Below are positions 35,614 through 44,229 of a stretch of 64,000 nt of DNA, piece by piece; position 1 is the stretch's first letter; every line of letters begins with the position of its first letter. Under the pieces are notes generated by a model. It did no database searches and had not been told where the DNA came from. It saw nothing but the letters and a program-made list of their open reading frames with translations. Origin of the DNA: JAVJSU01 sp040219275 (GTDB lineage Bacteria; Chloroflexota; Anaerolineae; Aggregatilineales; Phototrophicaceae); NCBI GenBank assembly GCA_040219275.1, contig JAVJSU010000043.1, positions 1 through 64,000 of the forward strand, read 5' to 3'. Position numbers and translations under genes: made by a program.

Positions 35614-36774
35614 ATGGTTTACGTATCCACCGCGGAACAAGCGGATCTTGGCGCTGACACTATGAAAGCACACCTCCTAATCGTTGATGATGACCCCGAT
35701 AATTGCTTTCTTTTGGAACAAATGCTCAAAAAACAATATCGCGTTACCTCGGTGAATAGTGGCGAGGAAGCCCTCAGTCATCTGGAGGAAACACGCTTTG
35801 ATGCTGTCTTGCTTGATATTATGATGCCAAAAATGAACGGCATGGAATTGCTTAAGCTCATCCGTGAGCAGGTGGAGATCATGACTCTGCCGATTATTAT
35901 GGTGTCTGCATTATCCGATAGCAAACATATCGCTGACGGGCTAAAACTCGGCGCGAATGATTACATCACCAAGCCAATTGACCGTCAAATTGCGATGGCA
36001 CGTATCGAAACCCAACTGACACTCAAGCGACTACAAGACAAGCATGAACAAACTATCGTGGAACTCAGCAATGCACAGATGATCCGTGATCGGATTTTCC
36101 GCGTCGCATCGCACGATTTGAAGAATCCACTGGCAAATATCCGTATGGCGGAATTTGTCCTGCGCGATTGCATGACCGATGATCCGGTTGCAACACAGAT
36201 GATGGATACCGTCAGTGTGTCGTTGGATGCCATGCAGGAAGTCATCGAAGACTTGATGGATGTCGTCGTGTTGCAAAGTGGCAAAATTGATCTGGAAATG
36301 AAAGATGTGGTCGTCGAGCAGATCGTCTACAACTCGGCTATCCAATACAACATCAGCACCGCCCAAAAGAACATCGCTCTGCGGATCGAAGATACCAAAG
36401 CAACCGTCGTCGCTGATCCTGCCCGCCTGACACAGGTGGTCAACAATCTGCTCAGCAACGCCATCAAATACAGCCCACAACACACCACCATTTCCCTGTG
36501 GACGGAAAACATGGGTGATCGTGTCCGGTTAAACATCGCCGATCAAGGACCGGGGATTTTGCCGGAAGAACGCCATTTGCTTTTCACCGAATTTGGGCGC
36601 GTCAGTAACCGACCCACCGCGCAGGAAAACAGCACCGGACTCGGCTTATGGATCGTCAAAAATCTTGTAGAGTTAATGCAAGGGACAGTGGGTGTGGAAT
36701 TTCCGGCAGACGGCGGCTCGATCTTCTGGGTAGAGTTTCCGGCTGGCAAAAACAAAAATCAGGACGCGGCGTAA
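35614..36774 (+). CDS. hybrid response regulator-histidine kinase
   Basis: A soluble two-component protein with a receiver domain first (phosphoacceptor Asp68 in AVLLDIMMPKMNG, Lys120 in YITKP) and then a histidine kinase: His167 in the RVASHDLKNPLANIR H-box, Asn278 in the N-box VNNLLSNAIKYSP, DQGPGI and GLGLWIVKNLV nucleotide motifs. No membrane segment, so it senses a cytosolic signal or acts through the receiver. GGAGAG precedes the ATG. It overlaps the convergent DUF3267 gene by 16 bases. Confidence 0.95.
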   Translation: MVYVSTAEQADLGADTMKAHLLIVDDDPDNCFLLEQMLKKQYRVTSVNSGEEALSHLEETRFDAVLLDIMMPKMNGMELLKLIREQVEIMTLPIIMVSALSDSKHIADGLKLGANDYITKPIDRQIAMARIETQLTLKRLQDKHEQTIVELSNAQMIRDRIFRVASHDLKNPLANIRMAEFVLRDCMTDDPVATQMMDTVSVSLDAMQEVIEDLMDVVVLQSGKIDLEMKDVVVEQIVYNSAIQYNISTAQKNIALRIEDTKATVVADPARLTQVVNNLLSNAIKYSPQHTTISLWTENMGDRVRLNIADQGPGILPEERHLLFTEFGRVSNRPTAQENSTGLGLWIVKNLVELMQGTVGVEFPADGGSIFWVEFPAGKNKNQDAA

Positions 36775-37376
36775 CGTTCATAGATGCGGAGGCTATCCTC
36801 TTCATCACGCACCAATGAATCCGATGGATGGCGTAGGACAACCAGCGTCATCCACAAATCCCCAATCGCACCACCCCCGTTTAAGATCACGGCAATCGCA
36901 ATAAATGTGTGCAAACTATAGGGTGCAATCAGCATCACACCCATGCCCACAAGGGTAATCACCATCACCGGCGCGAGCGCAATCACAACAAATTCACCCC
37001 GCCGAAAGAGCGCATTATCCGCCGTCGCAAACAGCACATACGGCACTTTGACGATCAACACAGTGAAGGTTTTCATCCCGTAGCGCGGACGATGTCCCAT
37101 CCAGCGGATCGCAACCCCGTGCAACCATTCATGCAACGGAAACACCAGCAACACACCGAACCAGCCCACCCACCATAAAATTTCACCGCTCGTTTGCGCC
37201 CCGCGTATGTCCTGCACCAGTCCCGTCCACCACACCATAAAGAAGAAGAACGGCACCAGCAACACAAACGACAGCACATTCAACCACAGCAACAACTGTG
37301 GCTCGGTCAGGCGCAAATAGCGAACCTCACGGTAATCTTCTGGCAACACATGAATCGGTTCAGGACGATTGAACAC
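36759..37376 (-). CDS. DUF3267 membrane metalloprotease-like protein
   Basis: Four or five membrane helices over 205 residues and a zinc-protease motif His82-Glu83-x-x-His86 (PLHEWLHG) inside a helix. The third ligand may be in GGGAIGDLWM. This matches DUF3267, distantly like M50 intramembrane proteases. GTG start with GAGGTC about 13 bases upstream. The tail overlaps the histidine kinase end. Substrate unknown. Confidence 0.8.
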   Translation of the reverse strand: MFNRPEPIHVLPEDYREVRYLRLTEPQLLLWLNVLSFVLLVPFFFFMVWWTGLVQDIRGAQTSGEILWWVGWFGVLLVFPLHEWLHGVAIRWMGHRPRYGMKTFTVLIVKVPYVLFATADNALFRRGEFVVIALAPVMVITLVGMGVMLIAPYSLHTFIAIAVILNGGGAIGDLWMTLVVLRHPSDSLVRDEEDSLRIYERYAAS

Positions 37377-37445
37377 AACTGTTATACGACCTCGCTAATG
37401 TTTAAATTGTTTACGGACTTTAAGAAAATAAACGTATGATCTGTA

Positions 37446-37603
37446 GGGCAACCTATTAGGTTTGAAAAACCCGGTTGTCCACCGATTTTCGTTATACGTT
37501 TAATTTTTTTTAATCTACAAAGGTGGCTATTTCGCCTGAGAGACTCTAAATAGTCCCATTTATGGGGCTTGAACCGGCTAGACGGACGGCTTTAACCTCC
37601 GTC
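37446..37603. repeat. cluster of five or six tandem short hairpins
   Basis: In 158 bases: GGGCAACC/GGTTGTCC (37446/37480, one mismatch) enclosing GGTTT/AAACC (37459-37471); GGC/GCC around TATTTC (37525-37536); GACT/AGTC around CTAAAT (37542-37555); CCCA/TGGG around TTTA (37555-37566); GACGGA/TCCGTC (37581-37603). Loop cores are AT-rich and similar. It recalls the arrangement of the repeat at 13264 but the sequence is different. Confidence 0.6.
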
Positions 37604-37607
37604 GGAC

Positions 37608-37655
37608 ATTCTCTAATTCTCTGTGTTCCCTGTGGCTCTGTGGTGAATTTTTTTA
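37608..37655 (+). repeat. CTCTGTG-type dispersed repeat, copy 2
   Basis: Text of the type CTCTGTGTTCCCTGTGGCTC with a following TGGTGAATTTTTTT. It ends 9 bases from the ferredoxin stop codon at 37664. Confidence 0.65.
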
Positions 37656-37663
37656 AAACTGTC

Positions 37664-38029
37664 CTACTCATTCACCGCATCCCGCCAGACCGGTGGTGGT
37701 GTGATGTGATCCTGCGGACGGTTCCCGGGTGTCGAGCGATTTTCGCTGGTTTGCGTCATTAACGGTTCAACCGTCATCGGATGGTCGCACAAAATCTGGC
37801 AACTCAGCCGAATCTCTCCCATCAATTCACTTTCAGTCAGGCGCGTATGTTCCGCTTCCGTCATTTTATCCGGCTCACCTTCAACAAACTTAACGCGACA
37901 GGTCGTACATTTCGCAAATCCACCACAGCGATGCAAAATATCTACGCCATGATCGCGGATCGCCAGCACCAGTCGCTTATCGTCTTTCGCATCAAATGAA
38001 TCGCCATTTTTTAAAGTAATTGTCGCCAT
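37664..38029 (-). CDS. 2Fe-2S ferredoxin
   Basis: Plant-type electron carrier. Cluster cysteines Cys35, Cys41, Cys44 and Cys77 sit in HRCGGFAKCTTCRV and LSCQI. Between them the family text EGEPDKMTEAEHTRL appears. The C-terminal tail of 40 residues is polar and looks disordered. Partner enzyme not adjacent. GGAGGAG precedes the ATG. Confidence 0.9.
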   Translation of the reverse strand: MATITLKNGDSFDAKDDKRLVLAIRDHGVDILHRCGGFAKCTTCRVKFVEGEPDKMTEAEHTRLTESELMGEIRLSCQILCDHPMTVEPLMTQTSENRSTPGNRPQDHITPPPVWRDAVNE

Positions 38030-38161
38030 AATTGAAAGTCTCCTCCATTTAATTTCCCTTAAGTGTAACCAACATTACGCATATTGACGCATTCGCTAAG
38101 CCGATTTTCATACAATATCTGTTCTGATACGCTCATCCACGCGTGCCCAAAGCTAAGTTTT

Positions 38162-39376
38162 TTACCCCTCATCATCGTCAAAATCACCGAGATCATCAAG
38201 GCTATCATCGACATCATCAAACGTGTCATCAAGCTCGTCGAAAGTATCGTCAAGTTCCTCATCAAAGTCATCAAAGTCATCAAACTCGTCGCCGATGTCT
38301 TCAAGGTCTTCTTCAAAATCCTCATCAAATTCATCGAATTCGTCAAAATCCTCATAGTCCAGCCATTCAAAATCATCATCACCGATGCCGTCATCGCCCC
38401 ACAAAAACTCGAAATCGTCCTCTAAACACACGCCTTCGTCATCGAAAGCACAGCCATCGCCACCGAAAAACCGCGACAGATGCGAACAATCAGGGTAAGG
38501 GTCTTCGCCACACAGGGGCAAACCCTCGTCAAAGCGGTCAAACAGATCATCAAGCTCGTCATCGCTAAACGGTTCTTCAATGTCAATCTCCCGTTCCAAC
38601 AAGTCGAGTGGCAGATCATCAAGGAAATCTAAATCATACGACTCGATGAATTCCGTGCCATCAATCGGCAACAGGCGGTCATCCAGATCAATGCTAAAGC
38701 GTGTGCCTGCCACAATCGGGTACGACTGCCCGTGATAGCGCACGCCTGCCGCACCCTCGATTGGCGAAATCCTCAAATTACGCGATCCACTGTCCCCATT
38801 CACGGAAAAATACGCCGTAGAGCCGAGGTTAACGTTCATGCCATTCATCGAAAAAGTGACCTGTCCCGCACCGTCCGGCGTTTGCACCAGCAAGCCACTT
38901 TCCGGCACTTCATTACAGGCAGGTTGCCCCAAACCGGATTGCAAATAGAAGGCTTGCATCGGTCTTGCGGTGGCGTTACTTTCGGACACAGCAGAGGTGA
39001 GTTGTGTATCACCGAACACCAGAAACGTCACATTTTGTCCCGGTATTGTGGCGGGTAAATTTGCCTGTAAGCGCAACATCGCCACGCCCCATTGTCCCGT
39101 CTCTTCGTTCAGTGGCAGAGTGCGGAGTGTCTGGATTTGCGCGACATCCATCACATCGCCCACTTGCTGAAACGTAAAGTCCGTTGCAGTCCCACGCGGA
39201 ATCACACTCAGCGACACGTTGCCATAACACGCCTGATTACGCGCCGTATCCGCACACACATCATCCACTGTGGCAATCACCCGCTCAATTTCCGCCGAGC
39301 ACGTCATTGCCGTCTGTGCAACCACGCTGATGCTTAAAACAAACACAACTACAGGGAACAACCAGAATTTACGCAT
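38162..39376 (-). CDS. exported protein with very acidic C-terminal tail
   Basis: Function unknown. Signal peptide at residues 1-20 (FPVVVFVLSISVVAQ). Residues 20-230 are a beta-rich domain with several cysteines (ACSAEIERV, CADTARNQACYG). From about residue 250 to the end the chain is extremely rich in Asp, Glu and Phe, a low-complexity tail that may bind calcium. The tail has a repeated D/E-F/L-D-D pattern. GAGGCAG precedes the ATG. The strong open frame on the other strand here is an artefact of this codon bias. Confidence 0.75.
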   Translation of the reverse strand: MRKFWLFPVVVFVLSISVVAQTAMTCSAEIERVIATVDDVCADTARNQACYGNVSLSVIPRGTATDFTFQQVGDVMDVAQIQTLRTLPLNEETGQWGVAMLRLQANLPATIPGQNVTFLVFGDTQLTSAVSESNATARPMQAFYLQSGLGQPACNEVPESGLLVQTPDGAGQVTFSMNGMNVNLGSTAYFSVNGDSGSRNLRISPIEGAAGVRYHGQSYPIVAGTRFSIDLDDRLLPIDGTEFIESYDLDFLDDLPLDLLEREIDIEEPFSDDELDDLFDRFDEGLPLCGEDPYPDCSHLSRFFGGDGCAFDDEGVCLEDDFEFLWGDDGIGDDDFEWLDYEDFDEFDEFDEDFEEDLEDIGDEFDDFDDFDEELDDTFDELDDTFDDVDDSLDDLGDFDDDEG

Positions 39377-39551
39377 AAAATCTGCCTCATTGTTGATTAT
39401 TTATTTTGTCATCTTAGCATGAATACAAAGTTTCTAACTGTAAGACTCTGGCAATCGCCCTATCATATTTTACCTTTGTGCCACACTCACCGAACCAGCC
39501 TCCTAATTCCCGACGATTACTCGCAAACGCCGCGAATTATGCTATTCTGAG

Positions 39552-40592
39552 ATGCGGCAATTTAGTCGCATCTCTCGTCAATTTTGTGGGATAACTACTC
39601 ACGCACCTCTTTCGCCTATGACTCAAGCGGCAACCCTTTCTCTCATCATCTGCATCATTGGCTGGTCAGTCGTGCTCTGGCGCTTCATCAAATCGCGCCA
39701 AAAACGCTACCTCCTGCTGATTATCCCGCTCCTACTCGTCACAATTCCTGTGAGTGCCGCATTCTGGTATACCCACCGGGATCGCCCGAATAGTGAAATG
39801 CGCCTGCTCTTCGACGGCATCACCTATCACCGTGATGTGCGAAACGATCCCCGCCCGATGATCGCCCACATCATCACCGTAGACCTGACCAACCCGCGCA
39901 TCCAATTTCTCGTCACGCCGACAAACAACATCGAAGGTTTCGCGCTACCCGCCCGCACAACCTCCCAATTTCTGGATGATTTCGGCTTGCAGATCGCCAT
40001 CAACGGCGACTTTTTCGACCCGTGGCGCGATTACGGTCCGTGGGATTACTACCCGCATTCCGGCGACGGCGTGAACACGCGGGGACTCAGCGCCTCCATC
40101 GGCACGATTTACACGCGGGGCTTCATGAACGGCAACGCTTATAGCACGCTCTATATTTCGGCGGATAATCGCGTTTCGTTTAACGAGCCTGTCGGCGCGG
40201 TCTACAACGCCATCTCCGGCTATTTGACCATCGTCCGTGACGGCGCACTCAACATTTCCCCCAATCGTGATGTCGCCTACAAAACCACGCCCCACCCGCG
40301 CACCGTCGTCGCGCTCAATCAAGCCGGAACAGAACTCATTTTTGTGCTGGTCGATGGCAGACAACCCAATTACAGCGAAGGCGCAACCCTCTACGAAGTC
40401 GCGCAAATCGTGATCGACTACGGCGGGTATACGGCGCTCAATTTAGATGGCGGCGGCTCGGTGACATTAGCCATGCAAAGCGAAGACGGCACCTCCGAAT
40501 TGCTCAACTCGCCGGTTCACGGGCGCATCCCCGGCAGAGAACGCCCCATCGCCAACCATCTCGGCGTGTATGCCCCCCGCTTGCAAGAGTGA
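39552..40592 (+). CDS. phosphodiester glycosidase (NAGPA-like) membrane protein
   Basis: Contains the NAGPA/phosphodiester glycosidase domain (residues 85-345): INGDFFDPW, HPRTVVALNQAGTELIFVLV, DGRQPNYSEGATLYEVAQIV and ALNLDGGGSVTL are typical. The N-terminal part has two hydrophobic segments (about residues 26-42 and 52-72), so the enzyme domain is probably outside the cell on a membrane anchor. It would cleave sugar-phosphodiester bonds in polysaccharide or wall polymer. ATG 39618 is an alternative start 22 codons later. Confidence 0.8.
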   Translation: MRQFSRISRQFCGITTHAPLSPMTQAATLSLIICIIGWSVVLWRFIKSRQKRYLLLIIPLLLVTIPVSAAFWYTHRDRPNSEMRLLFDGITYHRDVRNDPRPMIAHIITVDLTNPRIQFLVTPTNNIEGFALPARTTSQFLDDFGLQIAINGDFFDPWRDYGPWDYYPHSGDGVNTRGLSASIGTIYTRGFMNGNAYSTLYISADNRVSFNEPVGAVYNAISGYLTIVRDGALNISPNRDVAYKTTPHPRTVVALNQAGTELIFVLVDGRQPNYSEGATLYEVAQIVIDYGGYTALNLDGGGSVTLAMQSEDGTSELLNSPVHGRIPGRERPIANHLGVYAPRLQE

Positions 40593-40603
40593 ATTCAAAA
40601 CAA

Positions 40604-40645
40604 AAAGGCGACCCGTCTATGAGTCACCTTTCAGTAGTCAAACTT
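40604..40645 (+). terminator. weak terminator-like hairpin
   Basis: AAAGGCGAC and GTCACCTTT pair with one mismatch 11 bases past the stop. A T-run comes only after a further 14 bases. Confidence 0.3.
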
Positions 40646-40700
40646 TTTTAATTAACCCGAATTCTGTTTAAGGTGAACATCTGCGAAATTGAGCTTTTAG

Positions 40701-40837
40701 CCGTTAGCTTTTGGCTTTTAGTTTGAAAAAACATCGCATTTTGCTAAAAGCTAAGAGCCAAACGCTACGATACGCATGGTCTTTTGCCAAAAAATGACTG
40801 TCAATCACGATGGTTTGCTTATCCAGAACTGACGTTA
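40701..40837 (+). repeat. dispersed ~130-bp repeat, copy 2
   Basis: Same orientation and same text as 141-272, apart from scattered substitutions and two small indels. It ends about 14 bases from the stop codon of the minus-strand gene at 40852. A short reading frame at its end (MTVNHDGLLIQN) is kept in frame in both copies. Confidence 0.75.
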
Positions 40838-40851
40838 ATTATCTTCCCCGT

Positions 40852-41184
40852 TTAGGGTGGGAGCGGTGTAGTAGTCGGGAACGGCGTGGGGGTCGTGGTG
40901 CCGAAGATGCCAGGTTCTTCCTGCAATACCCATTGCGCCCATTCGGGAATACCCTGCCGATTAATCATGCCATTTTGATAACGGATCAAATACCATCCAG
41001 CTTGCCATTCTGCCTCAGTAGAACATTTACCCTCCAATGTCCCACCCTCATAACAGGCATTGGCGCGCTCATTGATGCGAGGATCATTCGGGTTGCCCTC
41101 GTCATCAAACCCTGCAAACACCACACCAAAAACCAGCAAACTGAGCACAATAGTGATAACCACCAGATAAGGTGATTTCGTCAT
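40852..41184 (-). CDS. small exported protein
   Basis: Function unknown. A signal peptide (TKSPYLVVITIVLSLLVFG, ends VFA) is followed by about 65 residues with two cysteines (ACYEGGTLEGKC) and a Thr/Pro tail ending TTTPTPFPTTTPLPP. I choose ATG 41184: GAGGAG lies 8 bases upstream, while a GTG two codons earlier is too close to it. The Pro/Thr end is typical of Chloroflexota surface proteins. Confidence 0.65.
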   Translation of the reverse strand: MTKSPYLVVITIVLSLLVFGVVFAGFDDEGNPNDPRINERANACYEGGTLEGKCSTEAEWQAGWYLIRYQNGMINRQGIPEWAQWVLQEEPGIFGTTTPTPFPTTTPLPP

Positions 41185-41384
41185 TAACACACTCCTCTAT
41201 AAAGAGATCATTCCGATACGTTTATTATACGTGAACCAGTGAAATTAGAAACCGAATTTTTGATCGTCGGGCTAAATATCACCTCAAACGAAGCAGGTGG
41301 AAAACCCGATGATAAAATGAATAAGTTGAAGTTGAGGGGAGTCATAAATTACGAACTCCTGCTTATCGTGGACGGCTTGAGGCA

Positions 41385-41429
41385 TAAAAAGCGCGTGAAC
41401 GGAGGCGACCAACAGAGCATTCACGCGCT
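41385..41429 (-). terminator. rho-independent terminator
   Basis: On the minus strand AGCGCGTGAA and TTCACGCGCT form a 10-bp stem with a long loop, followed by TTTTTA. It lies 12 bases past the Lrp-like stop codon. Confidence 0.75.
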
Positions 41430-41440
41430 CAGAAATCGAC

Positions 41441-41707
41441 TTACAGATTTTTCAGCCAGTTAATCGGCTCAACATCGCTGACGACCACATGCGTCACCGT
41501 GTCTTCTACCCCTTCGATGTCTTCCAATCCGCGCACAATCGTCTGACCGAGCGCCACAGAACTATCCGTGCGGATCAACGCAAACAGATCATGCGAGCCG
41601 GTAATCGCCGTCACCAGACCGACATGCTCCATCTTTTTGATTTCGTCAATGGTTTTGAGGGTGCGTCCGGGCTTGACTTTAATCAGCACAACGGCATAAA
41701 CAAACAT
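41441..41707 (-). CDS. stand-alone Lrp/AsnC ligand-binding (RAM) domain protein
   Basis: An 88-residue protein equal to the effector-binding half of Lrp/AsnC regulators: opening YAVVLIKVKPGR, the middle VGLVTAITGSHDLFALIRTD and the end segment VTHVVVSDVEPI. The DNA-binding half is absent, as in other stand-alone RAM proteins that bind amino acids. Not a truncation, since AAGGCG precedes the ATG and a terminator follows. Confidence 0.9.
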   Translation of the reverse strand: MFVYAVVLIKVKPGRTLKTIDEIKKMEHVGLVTAITGSHDLFALIRTDSSVALGQTIVRGLEDIEGVEDTVTHVVVSDVEPINWLKNL

Positions 41708-41861
41708 AGCAAAACGCCTTCTGTTTTGGGATCAAGTAAAAATTACAGTCCCCATTATGCCCATCCCGCCAGCCGATTGCCAGCACAATATCATGCCAAT
41801 TCCGGCAACACTTTTTCAGCAATCCCGCACAAACGGACTATTTTATAGGGATAGAGTTCCA

Positions 41862-41892
41862 CAAAAAAGAGGGATACCAAGCGGCATCCCTC
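41862..41892 (-). terminator. rho-independent terminator
   Basis: On the minus strand GAGGGAT/ATCCCTC with inner pairs, followed by TTTTTTG, 29 bases past the stop of the thrombospondin-repeat protein. Confidence 0.8.
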
Positions 41893-41920
41893 CTCATCAA
41901 CTATTGCCTTATAGCGAAAC

Positions 41921-43594
41921 CTAATCCCAGAAATCCGGTGGCACACACTCCAGATCAACCGAGCCGGGGATGACATCACCATTTTCATCCTCTAACCATG
42001 TGAAAAAGGGTTCATTCGGTTCACATAGCCCTTCCGGTGTTGTGTCACTCTCCTCCACATTGCGCCCCGGGAAATAAGCCTGTGGACCGGTTGGGATGCC
42101 CGGTTCAACCTCACGAATTTGCATCCCAATTTGTGGTTCAGCATTGTCGCTGGCATCTTCATCATCATCTCGCCAGCACCCACCGCTTACATTGCCATCA
42201 TCGTCCACCGACGACCACCAATTTTGTGGATAGCAGTGTGTCGTCAGAAACTCCTCCCAAACAGGCACCGGTAAAACGAGTGGTGAAGGATCATCATCAG
42301 GGATAATACCCACTAGAATAGAGCCATCAGTCGGGCGACCCGTCCCCAGCAAATCATCAATCGGGTTGATGCAAATGGGATCATCAGGGCGCGACGGGAA
42401 CACCTGAAAGATTTGACCGGGCACGCAAATACTCAGTGCATTGATGGCATAGTCAAAATAGACACCACTATCAGGCGACGAATCACCACCCTCGCTGGTC
42501 AATTGACCAATGCAATCGGGGGGCCAGAACTCATCCCGATCATCAATGCCATTGTTGTTACAATCATGATCTGAGGTAGTGCCATACACAAATTGCAAAA
42601 TCACAACAGTGGGAACGTCTTCATCAGGCAGGTCAGTCAGCCCCACATCCAGATCATGCACCCACCAGCAAGCGGTCATATCCGGTCCAGCATCGATATA
42701 CGCATCGCCACCCCAGCACATACTCACCAGTTGATCGACACAATCGCTATCATTGCTATCACACCAGCAGGATTCAAGCAGTGATGTACCCTGTTGCGGG
42801 AAACATTGCATCTCCATTACGCCTGCATCCGATGTGTCTAAAACGCGATTGATAATCAGACCGCCATCTGTCGGCACATCAATGGATGGACAGCCACTCG
42901 TCGCCAGCAAAACACTCCTCGAAGAATAGCCTGTTGTTCCACTACTGCCCGCATAATTCGTCAGCGCAAACCAAATGCCACCATCGCTTGTCAGAATGCC
43001 ATCTGCACCATAAACACTCCCCGCCATCAACGCACCCAGTATGCTAGCACCCGCATCAGGGGTTTCACGCACATTGACATTCGCACTTGAAATCGGTGTC
43101 ACAAAACAGCCATCTGCTGGCAAGTTCGGCGGGCTGAATGGCGGCGGTGTCACGGTGATTTGTACCGGATTCGGACTTAGATCATCAATGCCACTCGGCG
43201 TTGGGCTTGCACCGGGGCAACCGTTATTCTGTGGCACACCGGCAACAGTCGGGCACGCATCATTCGGATCAGCCACACCGTCACCATCCGCATCCGCGAC
43301 AGACGGAGTCACGATCACCGTAAGCGGACAACCGCCATTTGATCGCGGACCAGATGATCTCGGACATTGATCCTCACTATCCGGCAGTCCATCGCCATCG
43401 CTATCGACAGGTTGTTGTGGTGCAATGACAATCACCGGACAGCCATTGTTATCCACCGAACCGGCTGTATTTGGACAATTATCGCGTGAATCCGGCACAC
43501 CGTCCCCGTCGCTATCCCCACGTTGTTGGGCGAGTACGCTGGTCGCACCGAACGCCAGCACGATAAGCACTACAATAAGATAAAGTCGTTTCAT
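41921..43594 (-). CDS. exported protein with thrombospondin type 3 repeats and SH3 domain
   Basis: Signal peptide at residues 1-22 (ends VLAQ). Residues 24-135 hold three calcium-binding thrombospondin type 3 repeats (DSDGDGVPDSRDNCPN, DSDGDGLPDSEDQCP, DADGDGVADPNDACPT). A Pro-rich linker leads to a bacterial SH3 domain at about 160-230 (ISSANVNVRETPDAGASILG). The remaining 320 residues are Asp/Cys-rich with no recognised domain (ICVPGQIFQVFPSRPDDPIC is typical text). A surface protein that binds calcium or wall polymer is likely. GAGGAAAC precedes the ATG. Confidence 0.85.
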   Translation of the reverse strand: MKRLYLIVVLIVLAFGATSVLAQQRGDSDGDGVPDSRDNCPNTAGSVDNNGCPVIVIAPQQPVDSDGDGLPDSEDQCPRSSGPRSNGGCPLTVIVTPSVADADGDGVADPNDACPTVAGVPQNNGCPGASPTPSGIDDLSPNPVQITVTPPPFSPPNLPADGCFVTPISSANVNVRETPDAGASILGALMAGSVYGADGILTSDGGIWFALTNYAGSSGTTGYSSRSVLLATSGCPSIDVPTDGGLIINRVLDTSDAGVMEMQCFPQQGTSLLESCWCDSNDSDCVDQLVSMCWGGDAYIDAGPDMTACWWVHDLDVGLTDLPDEDVPTVVILQFVYGTTSDHDCNNNGIDDRDEFWPPDCIGQLTSEGGDSSPDSGVYFDYAINALSICVPGQIFQVFPSRPDDPICINPIDDLLGTGRPTDGSILVGIIPDDDPSPLVLPVPVWEEFLTTHCYPQNWWSSVDDDGNVSGGCWRDDDEDASDNAEPQIGMQIREVEPGIPTGPQAYFPGRNVEESDTTPEGLCEPNEPFFTWLEDENGDVIPGSVDLECVPPDFWD

Positions 43595-43649
43595 GAGTTT
43601 TGTTTCCTCTATAAGTCAAATAAATGATCGGTCTTGCAATCATGGGTGA

Positions 43650-43673
43650 GCCTGAACGCGCATCGCTTCAGGC
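43650..43673 (-). other. hairpin between two exported-protein genes
   Basis: GCCTGAA and TTCAGGC pair around ten bases. There is no T-run. It may separate transcription or protect the mRNA end between the genes at 43701 and 41921. Confidence 0.3.
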
Positions 43674-43700
43674 AATTGTTTATTTGATGGGATACATTCC

Positions 43701-43976
43701 TTAATAAGGATCGCTCCCACGCCACACGGTATACGTTGAGCCAGTACCACCTTGCCCTGACCGCGCCTCATGGAAAGCCGTATTGACAAGATCGAACAGG
43801 ATGATGTCTGCTCCGCCGCCGCCATTACTGCCACCTATTTGTTGCAGAATCGGTTCAGCAACAAAATCATCGCCCTGACCACCGCGTGACTCATCGTCCC
43901 CTGCAAACACACTGCCGGAAACGGTAAGCACGCCCACAATCACCAATACAGCGAACAAAAGTTTAGATTTCTGCAT
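43701..43976 (-). CDS. small exported protein
   Basis: Unrecognised. Start chosen at ATG 43976, because AAAGGAT lies 8 bases upstream; the frame's earlier ATG at 43994 would contain it. A signal peptide (KLLFAVLVIVGVLTVSG, ends VFA) is followed by about 65 residues rich in Gly, Asp and Ser. It stands 107 bases upstream of the thrombospondin-repeat gene on the same strand. Confidence 0.6.
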   Translation of the reverse strand: MQKSKLLFAVLVIVGVLTVSGSVFAGDDESRGGQGDDFVAEPILQQIGGSNGGGGADIILFDLVNTAFHEARSGQGGTGSTYTVWRGSDPY

Positions 43977-44229
43977 AATGGGTATCCTTTTCATGACTCA
44001 GTGATTTGTTTGATGTACGTACATTCATCATGGTAGGGATAAAGCGCCTAGAAAGCGCTTAATGAAGTCTTCGGAGTAGAATTTTACGGAGTCTTAATGT
44101 CTAACATCATGAGGATTTGTAGGTCGCATGACCCAACTTACCCCCTACAGCCAGCCTATTTTCATTGGATTCGCCTTCATGCTGAGATATGCTCAAATCA
44201 CACAGCACACATATCAGAGAAAGCACCGC

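Noticed and set aside
37560..37610. tRNA-like fold
   Set aside because: Hairpins are present, but no acceptor stem, T-loop GTTC or length of a tRNA.
38084..38425. Long Ile/Lys/Val-rich frame on the plus strand
   Set aside because: It is the mirror of the Asp/Glu-rich tail of the minus-strand exported protein; no start site or family.
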